From NCBI GenBank assembly GCA_944323495.1, contig CALUSZ010000179.1, positions 1 through 14,462 on the forward strand: 14,462 nt of DNA, in the 5' to 3' direction. A program made the position numbers and the translations under genes. This DNA comes from Candidatus Gastranaerophilales bacterium (GTDB lineage Bacteria; Cyanobacteriota; Vampirovibrionia; Gastranaerophilales; Gastranaerophilaceae). A model generated the notes under the pieces. That model was not told the origin of the DNA. It searched no databases and saw only the letters and a program-made list of their open reading frames with translations. The stretch's first letter is position 1. Every line of letters begins with the position of its first letter. This document shows, in pieces, positions 1-6,380 of the stretch.

Positions 1-88
1 TGTCCGGAATAAAAATTCCGCCTGATGTTTGTTCTGTATCTTCAATAACTTTGATAACAATTCTGTCTTGTAATGGTTTTAATGCCAT
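1..88 (-). CDS. groES: Co-chaperonin GroES (Cpn10), N-terminal part, cut by the window edge
   Basis: Reading the minus strand from the ATG at 88 gives 29 codons beginning [20 protein letters not shown] and continuing TSGGIFIPD. This is the conserved N-terminus of GroES/Cpn10: the LKPLxDRIVIK strand, then the start of the mobile loop with its SGGIxIPD signature, which contacts GroEL. GroES caps the GroEL folding chamber in the cytoplasm. The start is supported by a strong Shine-Dalgarno (TAGGAGGA on the minus strand, 96-103) seven bases upstream. The gene is divergent from the DMT-family gene at 201. I saw no CIRCE inverted repeat (TTAGCACTC-N9-GAGTGCTAA) in the visible upstream region, so HrcA control is not indicated. 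groEL would be expected beyond the left edge. Confidence 0.93.
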   Translation of the reverse strand, partial: MALKPLQDRIVIKVIEDTEQTSGGIFIPD

Positions 89-95
89 AATAAAA

Positions 96-118
96 TCCTC
101 CTATCTTCTACAATTATA
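96..118 (-). promoter_or_regulatory. groES -10 box and ribosome binding site
   Basis: On the minus strand a TATAAT hexamer (118-113) is followed ten bases later by TAGGAGGA (103-96), then the groES ATG. This gives a leader of roughly 18-20 nt with a good Shine-Dalgarno, unlike the leaderless arrangement of several neighbours. I see no convincing -35. Confidence 0.6.
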
Positions 119-185
119 TTTATACCCCGAATTTAAATAAAAATTAAAAAAGTTAAGGAAAAATTAATTATTTGTTATTGATTTG

Positions 186-200
186 TGCTACAATCGATTT
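186..200 (+). promoter_or_regulatory. Extended -10 promoter set for a leaderless start of the DMT-family gene
   Basis: TGC followed by TACAAT (186-194) is an extended -10 element. Six bases (195-200) separate it from the ATG at 201, which puts the expected transcription start on or next to the A of the start codon. No Shine-Dalgarno is present. No good -35 lies 16-18 bp upstream, which is usual for extended -10 promoters. Confidence 0.6.
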
Positions 201-539
201 ATGTTTAGACATGTTGCACCAATAATATTATTATTAATTTCAAATATATTTATGACATTTGCCTGGTACGGGCATTTGAGATTCAGAAGCCTTCCGCTTT
301 TGATAGTAATCCTTGCAAGCTGGGGTATTGCGTTTTTTGAATACTGTTTTCAGGTTCCGGCAAACAGGATTGGATATACCTGCTATAATGCGGTACAGCT
401 AAAGACTATTCAGGAAGTTATCACTCTTACTGTTTTTTCGTTCTTTTCGGTTTTGTATTTGAAAGAACAATTCCGGTGGAATTATTTAGTCGGCTTTTTA
501 TTTATTGTTCTTGCGGTATTTTTTATATTTAAAAAGTAG
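201..539 (+). CDS. DMT-family (DUF486-type) small integral membrane protein
   Basis: A 112-residue, very hydrophobic protein with four predicted membrane segments and a short basic C-terminus ending IFKK. The sequence GIAFFEYCFQVPANRIGY, followed by the LKTIQEV segment and a final IVLAVFFIF helix, matches the DUF486 family, a small branch of the drug/metabolite transporter superfamily related to EamA/SMR proteins. The transported substrate of the family is unknown. The frame is open from a TTG at 183, but I choose the ATG at 201 because the TTG would place the -10 box inside the gene. The gene stands alone, divergent from groES and 163 bp upstream of rimO. Confidence 0.85.
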   Translation: MFRHVAPIILLLISNIFMTFAWYGHLRFRSLPLLIVILASWGIAFFEYCFQVPANRIGYTCYNAVQLKTIQEVITLTVFSFFSVLYLKEQFRWNYLVGFLFIVLAVFFIFKK

Positions 540-650
540 GTTTATTATACTTCAAGTTGATGCTTGATTTTTTCGCATTGTTTCGAGATAGCGCAGGCGG
601 TTCATTGCGGATATATTAGGGTATGAAATCAATTTTATAAAAAATAGTAG

Positions 651-667
651 GTTGGGTGAAACCCAAC
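651..667. repeat. Short inverted repeat GTTGGGT-GAA-ACCCAAC
   Basis: A perfect 7-bp stem (651-657 with 661-667) with a GAA loop lies in the 163-bp gap between the DMT gene and rimO, just upstream of the rimO promoter. No T-run follows on the plus strand, so it is not a classic terminator. The motif GTAGGTTGGGTGAAACCCAAC resembles short dispersed palindromes that I recall from cyanobacterial and other genomes, but this window has only one copy. Confidence 0.5.
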
Positions 668-687
668 AACTTATTCATAATCTTTTA

Positions 688-702
688 TGTTAGAATATTT
701 CT
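688..702 (+). promoter_or_regulatory. Extended -10 promoter set for a leaderless start of rimO
   Basis: TGT then TAGAAT (688-696) is followed by exactly six bases and the rimO ATG at 703. This is the same geometry as at 186-200, 3518-3532 and 4822-4833. No Shine-Dalgarno and no clear -35 are present. Confidence 0.6.
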
Positions 703-1995
703 ATGAAAAAAATAGCTCTCGTAAGCCACGGCTGTGCAAAAAATCTTGTAGATTCGGAATTAATTCTCGGACTTCTGACTCAGAGAGGGTATGAAGTTAC
801 GCTTAATGAAGATGAATCAGATACGGTTATTGTTAATACCTGTTCTTTTATCTGCGATGCCGAAAGAGAGTCAATACGGTCTATTTTGGAGCTTGTTGAT
901 AAAGGAAAAAGGGTTATTGTAACGGGCTGTCTTTCTCAAAAGCACCCTGATGAATTAAAGAAAGAAATTCCGGAAATTTCAGCTGTAGTCGGGACTACTG
1001 ATTTTACAAAAATTATTGATATTATTGAATCAAAAGATTATGTTTGTGAGGTTAACAGAAACCCTGAATATATTTACCCAGAAAATATTGAGCGGCAGCA
1101 GATTACAATGGGCGCAAGCTCTTATATCAAGATTGCAGACGGGTGTAATTACAGGTGTGGATACTGTATTATTCCCTATTTGAGAGGAAATTATCATTCA
1201 AGAAAAATTGAAAACATTGTTGATGAAGCAAAAAAACTTGTCCAAAAAGGGGTTACGGAAATTATTCTGGTAGCTCAAGACACTACAAGTTACGGGATTG
1301 ATTTGTATAAAAAACCTATGCTTTCAAAGCTGTTGGAAGAACTTAATAAAATCGAGGGTCTTGGCTGGATTAGAGTAATGTATGCTTATCCTACGATGAT
1401 GAGCGATGAGCTTTTAGATACGATTGCAAAACTGGATAAGGTTGTGAAGTATGTTGATATACCGCTTCAGCATTCACACCCTGAAATGCTGAAGATGATG
1501 AACCGTCCCGCGTTTGACTATAGGCCTATGATAGAAAATATAAGGCGGAGAATTCCGGGTGTTTCTATCAGAACCGCATTTATTGTTGGTTATCCCGGGG
1601 AAGAGGAAGAACATTTTGAACATTTATGCCAATTCGTCCGTGATATGAAATTTGACAGAATGGGGGTATTTACTTATTCCAGAGAGAAGGGAACACCTTC
1701 ATACAGTATGCCGAACCGTGTGAGTGCAAGGGTTGCTAAATCCCGTTATAAAGAGCTTATGGAAATTCAGCAGGGAATATCAATTGAAAGAAATAAATCT
1801 TTTGTCGGAAAAACTCTTCCCTGCATAATTGAGTGTTATTCAGATGATGGCGAAGTAATTGCCAGAACCCAGTATGATGCACCGGAAATAGACGGCGTTG
1901 TTAATATCAAAACAGATAAACACGTTGTACCCGGTGATATAGAGATGGTCAAAATCACTGCCTCCAGTGAATATGATTTGTGCGGAGAAATTTAA
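703..1995 (+). CDS. rimO: Ribosomal protein uS12 methylthiotransferase RimO
   Basis: A 430-residue radical-SAM methylthiotransferase of normal family length. RimO adds a methylthio group to the conserved aspartate of ribosomal protein uS12 using two [4Fe-4S] clusters and SAM. The N-terminal UPF0004 domain (about 1-110) supplies three cluster cysteines at C11 (SHGCAKNLVDSE), C47 (NTCSF) and C76 (TGCLSQ). The radical-SAM core begins near residue 138 with the CxxxCxxC motif C148/C152/C155 in DGCNYRCGYCIIPYLRG. A TRAM domain forms the last 65 or so residues. SHGCAKNLVDSE and IPYLRG favour RimO over the tRNA enzyme MiaB. The next gene follows after 19 bases and may be co-transcribed. Confidence 0.96.
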   Translation: MKKIALVSHGCAKNLVDSELILGLLTQRGYEVTLNEDESDTVIVNTCSFICDAERESIRSILELVDKGKRVIVTGCLSQKHPDELKKEIPEISAVVGTTDFTKIIDIIESKDYVCEVNRNPEYIYPENIERQQITMGASSYIKIADGCNYRCGYCIIPYLRGNYHSRKIENIVDEAKKLVQKGVTEIILVAQDTTSYGIDLYKKPMLSKLLEELNKIEGLGWIRVMYAYPTMMSDELLDTIAKLDKVVKYVDIPLQHSHPEMLKMMNRPAFDYRPMIENIRRRIPGVSIRTAFIVGYPGEEEEHFEHLCQFVRDMKFDRMGVFTYSREKGTPSYSMPNRVSARVAKSRYKELMEIQQGISIERNKSFVGKTLPCIIECYSDDGEVIARTQYDAPEIDGVVNIKTDKHVVPGDIEMVKITASSEYDLCGEI

Positions 1996-2014
1996 TATAT
2001 TAAACCAGTTAATT

Positions 2015-2239
2015 ATGGAACAGAAATTTAGAGAAGTATTAGCATTAAATTTAAAAGTAGAAAGAACCAGAAAAAGACTAACGCAAGAACAGCTTGCAGA
2101 ATTAGCTAATATATCTACTAAACATTTAACTAAAATTGAGAATGCTCATGTAACGCCAAGTGCATACTTACTTTTCTGTTTGGCACAAGCTTTGAGTGTA
2201 AGTGTAGATAAACTTGTATCTGAAGAAACAGACAATTAA
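2015..2239 (+). CDS. Small XRE/Cro-family helix-turn-helix regulator
   Basis: A 74-residue protein that is essentially one HTH_3 domain. The helix-turn-helix lies at about residues 20-41 (LTQEQLAELANISTKHLTKI), followed by the ENAHVTPSAYLLFCLAQALSVSVDKL stretch typical of Cro/C1-type repressors. It lacks any extra ligand or dimerisation domain. The frame stays open further upstream (first ATG 1967, overlapping rimO), but the ATG at 2015 starts at the normal domain boundary. No Shine-Dalgarno precedes it. It lies 19 nt after rimO and ends 5 bases before a strong terminator, so it is probably read from the rimO promoter. Its target is unknown. A proteobacterial-type role in restriction or prophage control is possible but has no support here. 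Confidence 0.82.
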   Translation: MEQKFREVLALNLKVERTRKRLTQEQLAELANISTKHLTKIENAHVTPSAYLLFCLAQALSVSVDKLVSEETDN

Positions 2240-2244
2240 TATTA

Positions 2245-2272
2245 AAAGGCGGGTTTTATAAAACCCGCCTTT
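2245..2272. terminator. Bidirectional intrinsic terminator between the XRE gene and adk
   Basis: A perfect 28-bp palindrome with a GGCGGG/CCCGCC core and A/T flanks separates the convergent XRE gene and adk. On the plus strand the stem ends in CCTTTCAT. On the minus strand it ends in CCTTTTAATATTAATT. It can therefore serve both genes, more strongly for adk. Confidence 0.85.
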
Positions 2273-2279
2273 CATCTAG

Positions 2280-2942
2280 TTAACCCTCAATAATCTTTAT
2301 AAGCCTGTCCCATACTTCATCAATTGAACCGTTTGCATCTATTTTATACAAAACACCCTTGTCTTCATAAAACTTCACAAGCGGTGCTGTTTCTCTAAAA
2401 TAAGTATCGAAACGAGCTTTTGCTGTCTCTTCATTATCATCAGCCCTTGTTTTTAATTCTGTTCCGCACTTATCGCAAATGTTTTCAACCTTGGAAGGTT
2501 TAAATCTGGTATTATAAATCTCTCCGCATTTTGGACAAGATTGACGGCAGACAATTCTATCAATAAGGATTTGAGTATCTATATCAAAATAAATTGCTTT
2601 GAAGGAAACTTCTTCTCCTTTATCAACTTCTGCATTAATTTTCTCCAGCATTTCAGCCTGTTCAAGACTTCTCGGATATCCGTCAAGAACATATCCGTTT
2701 TTGCAATCATCTCCTGCAAGTTTTTTAGCAATGATTTTTCCGACTAAATCTGCAGGTACAAGCTGACCTTTATCAATAAAAGATTTCGCAAATTTCCCTT
2801 CTTCAGTTCCGTTAGCAATTTCTGCTCTCAATAATGAGCCTGTATCTACGTGAGGAAAACCTAAATATTCTGATAATCTGTTTGTCTGTGTCCCCTTTCC
2901 GCAGGCTGGCGGCCCAAGGAAAATAAGTTCTTTTTTAACCAT
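2280..2942 (-). CDS. adk: Adenylate kinase, long form with zinc-type LID
   Basis: A 220-residue adenylate kinase (ATP + AMP to 2 ADP). Visible features are the P-loop LGPPACGKGTQ (residues 9-19), the AMP-binding segment DTGSLLRAE, the DGYPRSLEQAE motif (family DGFPRxxxQA), and a long LID with four cysteines in CRQSCPKCGEIYN and CDKCG, a zinc-binding LID of the Gram-positive type. The RADDNEETAKARFxxY motif follows. The P-loop is unusual: family members nearly always have GPPGAGKGT, whereas this one has A and C at the fourth and fifth positions. A Shine-Dalgarno GAAGGAGA lies 5-8 bases before the ATG. The gene runs in the same direction as the ACP genes but has its own promoter. Confidence 0.96.
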   Translation of the reverse strand: MVKKELIFLGPPACGKGTQTNRLSEYLGFPHVDTGSLLRAEIANGTEEGKFAKSFIDKGQLVPADLVGKIIAKKLAGDDCKNGYVLDGYPRSLEQAEMLEKINAEVDKGEEVSFKAIYFDIDTQILIDRIVCRQSCPKCGEIYNTRFKPSKVENICDKCGTELKTRADDNEETAKARFDTYFRETAPLVKFYEDKGVLYKIDANGSIDEVWDRLIKIIEG

Positions 2943-2947
2943 ATAAA

Positions 2948-2996
2948 TTCTCCTTCTTCTCTTCAGTACAATTATAAAACTTTTTTGAAAAAAAGT
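2948..2996 (-). promoter_or_regulatory. adk promoter, ribosome binding site and A/T hairpin
   Basis: On the minus strand TATAAT (2976-2971) lies about 28 bases before the adk ATG, and the Shine-Dalgarno GAAGGAGAA (2956-2948) lies between. An 8-bp inverted repeat ACTTTTTT-GA-AAAAAAGT (2979-2996) overlaps the -35/spacer zone. It might act as a weak terminator for the ACP operon, but it is pure A/T apart from one pair. Confidence 0.5.
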
Positions 2997-3009
2997 ATAG
3001 ATAAAACTT

Positions 3010-3267
3010 TTACTGCTGAAGAAGCATATTAACGGCTTCTACAATATCGCCGACTGTTTTAATCTTTTTGAACTCATTAGGCGGGAGTTTTTTATCCGTA
3101 AATTTTTGCATACGAACAGCAATATCAACTGCATCAATGCTGTCTAAATCTAAATCTTCAAACAGATTAGCATCTAAAGTTATATCACTCTCATTAATTT
3201 CTAATTCTTCAATGAGAATATTTTTTAATTCGTCAAAGATTTCTTCTTTAGAATACTTAGTTCCCAT
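3010..3267 (-). CDS. Acyl carrier protein (aryl-polyene type), second of a pair
   Basis: An 85-residue acidic four-helix carrier protein. The phosphopantetheine attachment site is S43 in LFEDLDLDSIDAVDIAV, the conserved helix-II start. DLDLDSIDAVD, with D-S-I-D in place of the housekeeping D-S-L-D, is typical of carrier proteins in aryl-polyene and related type II clusters. It would carry the growing chain as a thioester for the ketosynthase, ketoreductase and dehydratase of the locus. Its start overlaps the end of the preceding ACP by 11 bases, with GAGGA upstream as ribosome binding site, so the pair is co-translated. It is the last gene of the minus arm and is followed by the adk promoter region. 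Confidence 0.92.
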   Translation of the reverse strand: MGTKYSKEEIFDELKNILIEELEINESDITLDANLFEDLDLDSIDAVDIAVRMQKFTDKKLPPNEFKKIKTVGDIVEAVNMLLQQ

Positions 3268-3517
3268 TGAGTTTTTCCTCTATATATTTGCTTAGTGTAT
3301 CAATTGAATAGAAATATTTTTTGTTTTCTTCTTTATTGGAACTCATAGTAATACTATATTTTCTTTTAATTGCCATACCAAGTTCCAGCGCGTCAATAGA
3401 ATCAAGCCCCAGACCGTCGCCAAACAAAGGTTCGTCGTCTTTAATATCTTCTGCGCTAACGTCTTCAAGCTCTAATGATTCTATAATAAGTTGTTTCAGT
3501 TCAGTATTTATATCCAT
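3257..3517 (-). CDS. Acyl carrier protein (aryl-polyene type), first of a pair
   Basis: An 86-residue carrier protein with attachment serine S40 in LFGDGLGLDSIDALELGMAI. Two different ACPs side by side are characteristic of aryl-polyene loci, where they are proposed to have separate jobs in elongation and priming or transfer. The 'GDGLGLDSIDALEL' form differs clearly from the sister ACP, so the pair is not a recent duplication. The start at 3517 has no Shine-Dalgarno. Instead an extended -10 box ends six bases upstream, so the gene can be expressed as a leaderless mRNA independently of the acyltransferase that ends 12 bases before it. Confidence 0.92.
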   Translation of the reverse strand: MDINTELKQLIIESLELEDVSAEDIKDDEPLFGDGLGLDSIDALELGMAIKRKYSITMSSNKEENKKYFYSIDTLSKYIEEKLNGN

Positions 3518-3532
3518 AGTGATATTATATCA
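3518..3532 (-). promoter_or_regulatory. Internal extended -10 promoter for the ACP pair
   Basis: On the minus strand TGA-TATAAT (3532-3524) is followed by six bases and the ACP ATG at 3517. The TGA is also the stop codon of the upstream acyltransferase gene, so the promoter sits exactly on the gene junction. It would give the two carrier proteins transcription beyond what they get from the arm's first promoter. No good -35 is visible. Confidence 0.6.
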
Positions 3533-4240
3533 TAAACCGTATAAAGATTTCTCAATTTGTTTTGTAATTTCTTTTTTTGTAACAATTTCGCTTTCGTTTT
3601 TGTAATCTGCGATATTAATTTCATCACACATTGTGATTTCAAAAGTCACTGTTTTGCTTCCTACTGCATAGAAAGGCTGGTTGATAAACAGAAAATCATC
3701 ATCAGTATGGATTTTAATCGGAACAATATTTTTTTCGGCAGTTAAAGCCGCAAGAGCAGCTCCCTTTTTAATCTTTGGATATTCGTTTTTTCGATGTCTT
3801 ATGCCTGTCGGGAATATGATTAAGTTAAAGCCTTTGTCAAGAATTCTTTTTGATTTTTCTTCCAAATCCTCAATTTCCATGTTGTTTGGAACAAAAATAC
3901 TGCTTATAATATTTTTTAAAATCGGGTTTGATGTTAGTTCTTTTTTTACAAAACAGGTGCTTTTTGGAATAAGCGACATAAGGATTACTATATCAATAAA
4001 ACTGGGGTGGGTTGCGACAATAACTTTGTTTTCTATTTTGTCTAACCTTTTGATATCAAGTTTTATCAGTCTTAAAAAGATAAGCAGGTTTGTAAAAAAT
4101 TTCCATAAATACCGTATAATATCCGAACAGAGTTCTTTGTTGTTTTGAATAAACGGAAACAGCAAAAAATTTACGAGTATTGAGCCAAGTCCGAAAATCC
4201 CGAAACATATTATTGCAAGCATTGAGCGGAAATATTTCAT
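3530..4240 (-). CDS. Lysophospholipid acyltransferase (LPLAT/PlsC family) of the polyene locus
   Basis: A 236-residue membrane-associated acyltransferase. The N-terminus has a hydrophobic segment (about 7-32). The catalytic HxxxxD motif is HPSFID (H78, D83). The glycerophosphate/acceptor-binding motif III, usually FPEGTR, reads FPTGIR (143-148), losing the glutamate, and is followed by HRKNE. In aryl-polyene loci a protein of this family is thought to move the finished polyene chain from ACP to its lipid or glycerol-type acceptor at the inner membrane, which fits here. The ATG overlaps the TGA of the ApeC-like gene (ATGA, 4237-4240), so the two are translationally coupled. A housekeeping PlsC role is possible but less likely given the context. 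Confidence 0.85.
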   Translation of the reverse strand: MKYFRSMLAIICFGIFGLGSILVNFLLFPFIQNNKELCSDIIRYLWKFFTNLLIFLRLIKLDIKRLDKIENKVIVATHPSFIDIVILMSLIPKSTCFVKKELTSNPILKNIISSIFVPNNMEIEDLEEKSKRILDKGFNLIIFPTGIRHRKNEYPKIKKGAALAALTAEKNIVPIKIHTDDDFLFINQPFYAVGSKTVTFEITMCDEINIADYKNESEIVTKKEITKQIEKSLYGL

Positions 4241-4821
4241 TCTTCAACCCTTTCAATGCTTCCTAATCGTGTTTTAAAATATTTTGTTTTCCCTTCAAGA
4301 AAATCGGAGAAACTATTATATTCATCATTGTTTTCTTCCATTGTGCTTTCAAATGAACATTTAATTCCGCCTTTATTTTTGCTTATTATACAGGCAAGGG
4401 CGAGGGTGTCTGCGTAGCAGAAAAGGATATTTTCTTTATTTGAAAGGATTGATTTTACGAGTCCTGCAGATATTGAATTTTTGCCGGAAGCGAGCGCATA
4501 ATAAGGTATGTTTAATTTTTTATATAAAGTAAAAAATCCTGCAGGGTAGTTATGTACAGAGCCGGAAAACTGTGCCGGAGATACTTCATTAAGTTCCTGA
4601 TACTGGGAGATTATACTATCTAGCCTTGTTATTTCTCCGTATTCTGATGAAAAAACGAGCTCATCTATATCATCTCGGAATACTTTTTCTATCGCGCAAA
4701 TACACGCTTTATCAACAGGGCTTAGTTTTCGCCTCAAAAGCGGAGGAATAAAACTTACATCAATATCTTCCGGAGAATTTGCACAATAAAAACCGTTAAT
4801 ATAAAAAATTGTCTTTTTCAT
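4237..4821 (-). CDS. Ketosynthase-like chain-length factor (ApeC-like, beta-ketoacyl synthase N-terminal-like domain)
   Basis: A 194-residue protein that matches the short 'beta-ketoacyl synthase-like, N-terminal' family found in aryl-polyene loci. The evidence is LLRRKLSPVDKACICA (about 25-40), FSSEYGEITRLDSI, and PAQFSGSVHNYPAGFF, the last corresponding to the region that holds the nucleophile elbow in related ketosynthases. It lacks the C-terminal half of a true ketosynthase and has no catalytic Cys-His-His set. In characterised APE systems the homologue (ApeC) pairs with the ketosynthase ApeO as a chain-length factor; here that partner would be the divergent gene at 4850. I prefer the ATG at 4821 (MKKTIFYING) over 4842, because a TATAAT ends six bases before it and the upstream ATG would lie on the promoter. 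Confidence 0.85.
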   Translation of the reverse strand: MKKTIFYINGFYCANSPEDIDVSFIPPLLRRKLSPVDKACICAIEKVFRDDIDELVFSSEYGEITRLDSIISQYQELNEVSPAQFSGSVHNYPAGFFTLYKKLNIPYYALASGKNSISAGLVKSILSNKENILFCYADTLALACIISKNKGGIKCSFESTMEENNDEYNSFSDFLEGKTKYFKTRLGSIERVEE

Positions 4822-4856
4822 GCTAAGATTATACAATAACATTTGGAATATGAAAA
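4809..4856. promoter_or_regulatory. Overlapping divergent promoters of the two polyene arms
   Basis: Only 28 bases (4822-4849) separate the two start codons. Minus strand: TTTTCA (4856-4851), 17-bp spacer, TATAAT (4833-4828), then six bases to the ATG at 4821. Plus strand: TTGTCT (4809-4814), 17-bp spacer, TACAAT (4832-4837), then twelve bases to the ATG at 4850. Each -35 is a 4/6 match and lies inside the opposite gene. The two -10 boxes share positions 4832-4833, so polymerase should be able to occupy only one promoter at a time. No space remains for a separate operator between the genes. Confidence 0.65.
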
Positions 4857-5947
4857 TTACGAACTATAACGCAATATGTAATCTGGGGTTTGGAATAGAC
4901 GAGGTGTATAAAAACGCAATCGAAGGCGTTTGGGATTGTTTTGAACTTTCAGAAGATTATATTTCAGGAAAGGTTGTCCGTCTTGGGAAAATAAATTCTT
5001 CGCTTCCGAAGATTTCTGATGAAGATTATAATACCCGCTGCAACAGACTTGCGCTTGCCTGTATTGAACCTTTGGGAATTGATAAGTACGATAAAAAATC
5101 ACTTGCCGTAGTTTGTGCAACGACCAATACGGGAGTTGAAGAATATGAGAGGGATAGGAACCCTAAGCACGCGCAGATTGGAAATCCTGCTGAATTTATA
5201 GTCAGGCATTTTAATCTGAAGAATTATTATACGACTGTTTCTACTGCCTGCTCTTCCGGAATAAAAGCCTTTTTAATAGCAAGAGAACTTTTATTATCAG
5301 GTTATGCCGAAAATGTTCTTGTGGTTGGGGCTGACGCTCTTACAAAATTCCCGATATACGGTTTTGATTCTCTGGAAGTGCTTTCTCCAAACCCTTCTAA
5401 TCCGTTTAGCAAAAACCGCTCCGGAATCAATATAGGTGAAGGCGCCGGAGCGTTTATAGTTGCAAAAGAAGGTGAAGGGATTGAGATTGCAGGGCTTGGT
5501 GAAACTACTGACTGCTACCATACTACAACCCCCGACCCCGAAGGTGTTGAGGCAGAGCGTGCAATACTGCAGGCACTCGGTTCGGAAAAAGCTGATTATA
5601 TAAACCTTCACGGCACGGGAACAATTGCAAATGATTTAATGGAGGGACGTGCTGTTTATAATGTATGCGGAGACAAAATCCCTGCAAGTTCTACAAAACC
5701 GCTTACGGGACACTGTCTGGGGGCAGCGGCAAGTATTGAGGCTGCGCTTTGCTGTAAACTTCTGGACAGCAACACTAATAAAGTATTTCCGCATATCTAT
5801 GACGGAGAATATGATGAAAATATCCCTAAAATCAATCTTTCAGCTTGTTCTGAAAATATTATTAAAACATGCCTGTGTACTTCGTTTGGATTTGGCGGTA
5901 CAAATTGTGCTGTGTATTTAAAAGGGAGAGGAAAGTCTGATGTATGA
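4850..5947 (+). CDS. Beta-ketoacyl-ACP synthase, ApeO-like
   Basis: A 365-residue condensing enzyme with the full thiolase-fold catalytic set: nucleophile C134 in STACSSG, H254 in NLHGTGT and H288 in KPLTGHCLGAA. It carries out decarboxylative condensation of malonyl-ACP with the acyl chain. The start at 4850 (MKITNYNAICNLG) is preferred over the in-frame ATG at 4820, which would put ten non-conserved residues ahead of the fold and lie on the promoter. It is shorter than FabF (about 410) and opens with the NYNAICNLG type of N-terminus of ApeO-like enzymes. Position first in an O-P-Q-R order, divergent from the chain-length-factor gene, supports an ApeO:ApeC-type pair. Its end overlaps the dehydratase by 8 bases. 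Confidence 0.9.
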   Translation: MKITNYNAICNLGFGIDEVYKNAIEGVWDCFELSEDYISGKVVRLGKINSSLPKISDEDYNTRCNRLALACIEPLGIDKYDKKSLAVVCATTNTGVEEYERDRNPKHAQIGNPAEFIVRHFNLKNYYTTVSTACSSGIKAFLIARELLLSGYAENVLVVGADALTKFPIYGFDSLEVLSPNPSNPFSKNRSGINIGEGAGAFIVAKEGEGIEIAGLGETTDCYHTTTPDPEGVEAERAILQALGSEKADYINLHGTGTIANDLMEGRAVYNVCGDKIPASSTKPLTGHCLGAAASIEAALCCKLLDSNTNKVFPHIYDGEYDENIPKINLSACSENIIKTCLCTSFGFGGTNCAVYLKGRGKSDV

Positions 5948-6380
5948 TTTAGCCAAAATACTTCCGCATAAAGCACCGATGATACTTCTTGACGATATTC
6001 TTGAGGTTAATTTAGAAGAGCATTCACTTACTTCCGTGTTTAGAATTTATCCGGAAAAAATATTTTATGAAAAAGGCAAAGGGGTTAATTCTCTTGCCGG
6101 AATTGAATTTATGGCACAGACAATTGGCTGCTATTCTTATTTTAAAAGCGGGTGTCAGGAGCCGAACCCGGGGCTTCTGCTCGGAACCAGACTTTATAAT
6201 AACCAGACGGATTACTTTAAGGAAGGAAAAGAATATCTGGTAAAAGTGCACGAAGTTTTTACGGATAATGAAGTGGTTGCTTTTGACTGCTTAATATATG
6301 ATAATGGTAATGAAATAGCAAGTGCTACAATAAACGCTTATCAGGGCGGAAATATAAAGGAGCTTATAGAGGGTGAATGA
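5940..6380 (+). CDS. 3-Hydroxyacyl-ACP dehydratase, ApeP-like hotdog protein
   Basis: A 146-residue single hotdog-fold dehydratase. LPHKAPMILLDDILEV (8-23) replaces the FabZ LPHRYPFLLVDRV start, and SLAGIEFMAQTIGCYSYF (51-68) corresponds to the hotdog helix, with E56 the likely acid. The FabZ GHFPGxPVxPG segment is missing, as in the ApeP branch. It would remove water from 3-hydroxyacyl-ACP to make the trans-2-enoyl intermediate. Since no enoyl reductase is seen in the locus, double bonds would remain and build a conjugated polyene. Its ATG lies in the last codons of the ketosynthase (8-base overlap, GAGGAAAG upstream), and its own end overlaps the ketoreductase by 8 bases. Confidence 0.87.
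   Translation: MYDLAKILPHKAPMILLDDILEVNLEEHSLTSVFRIYPEKIFYEKGKGVNSLAGIEFMAQTIGCYSYFKSGCQEPNPGLLLGTRLYNNQTDYFKEGKEYLVKVHEVFTDNEVVAFDCLIYDNGNEIASATINAYQGGNIKELIEGE

Noticed and set aside
88..200. A CIRCE (HrcA) operator upstream of groES.
   Set aside because: No TTAGCACTC/GAGTGCTAA arms are present on either strand.
2979..2996. The ACTTTTTT/AAAAAAGT palindrome as a firm terminator of the ACP genes.
   Set aside because: The stem is almost pure A/T and overlaps the adk promoter zone, so it is only mentioned as a possibility there.
4237..4821. A truncated ketosynthase pseudogene.
   Set aside because: The short length and lack of catalytic residues are normal for the ApeC-like ketosynthase-N-terminal family, and the frame is intact and coupled to its neighbours.
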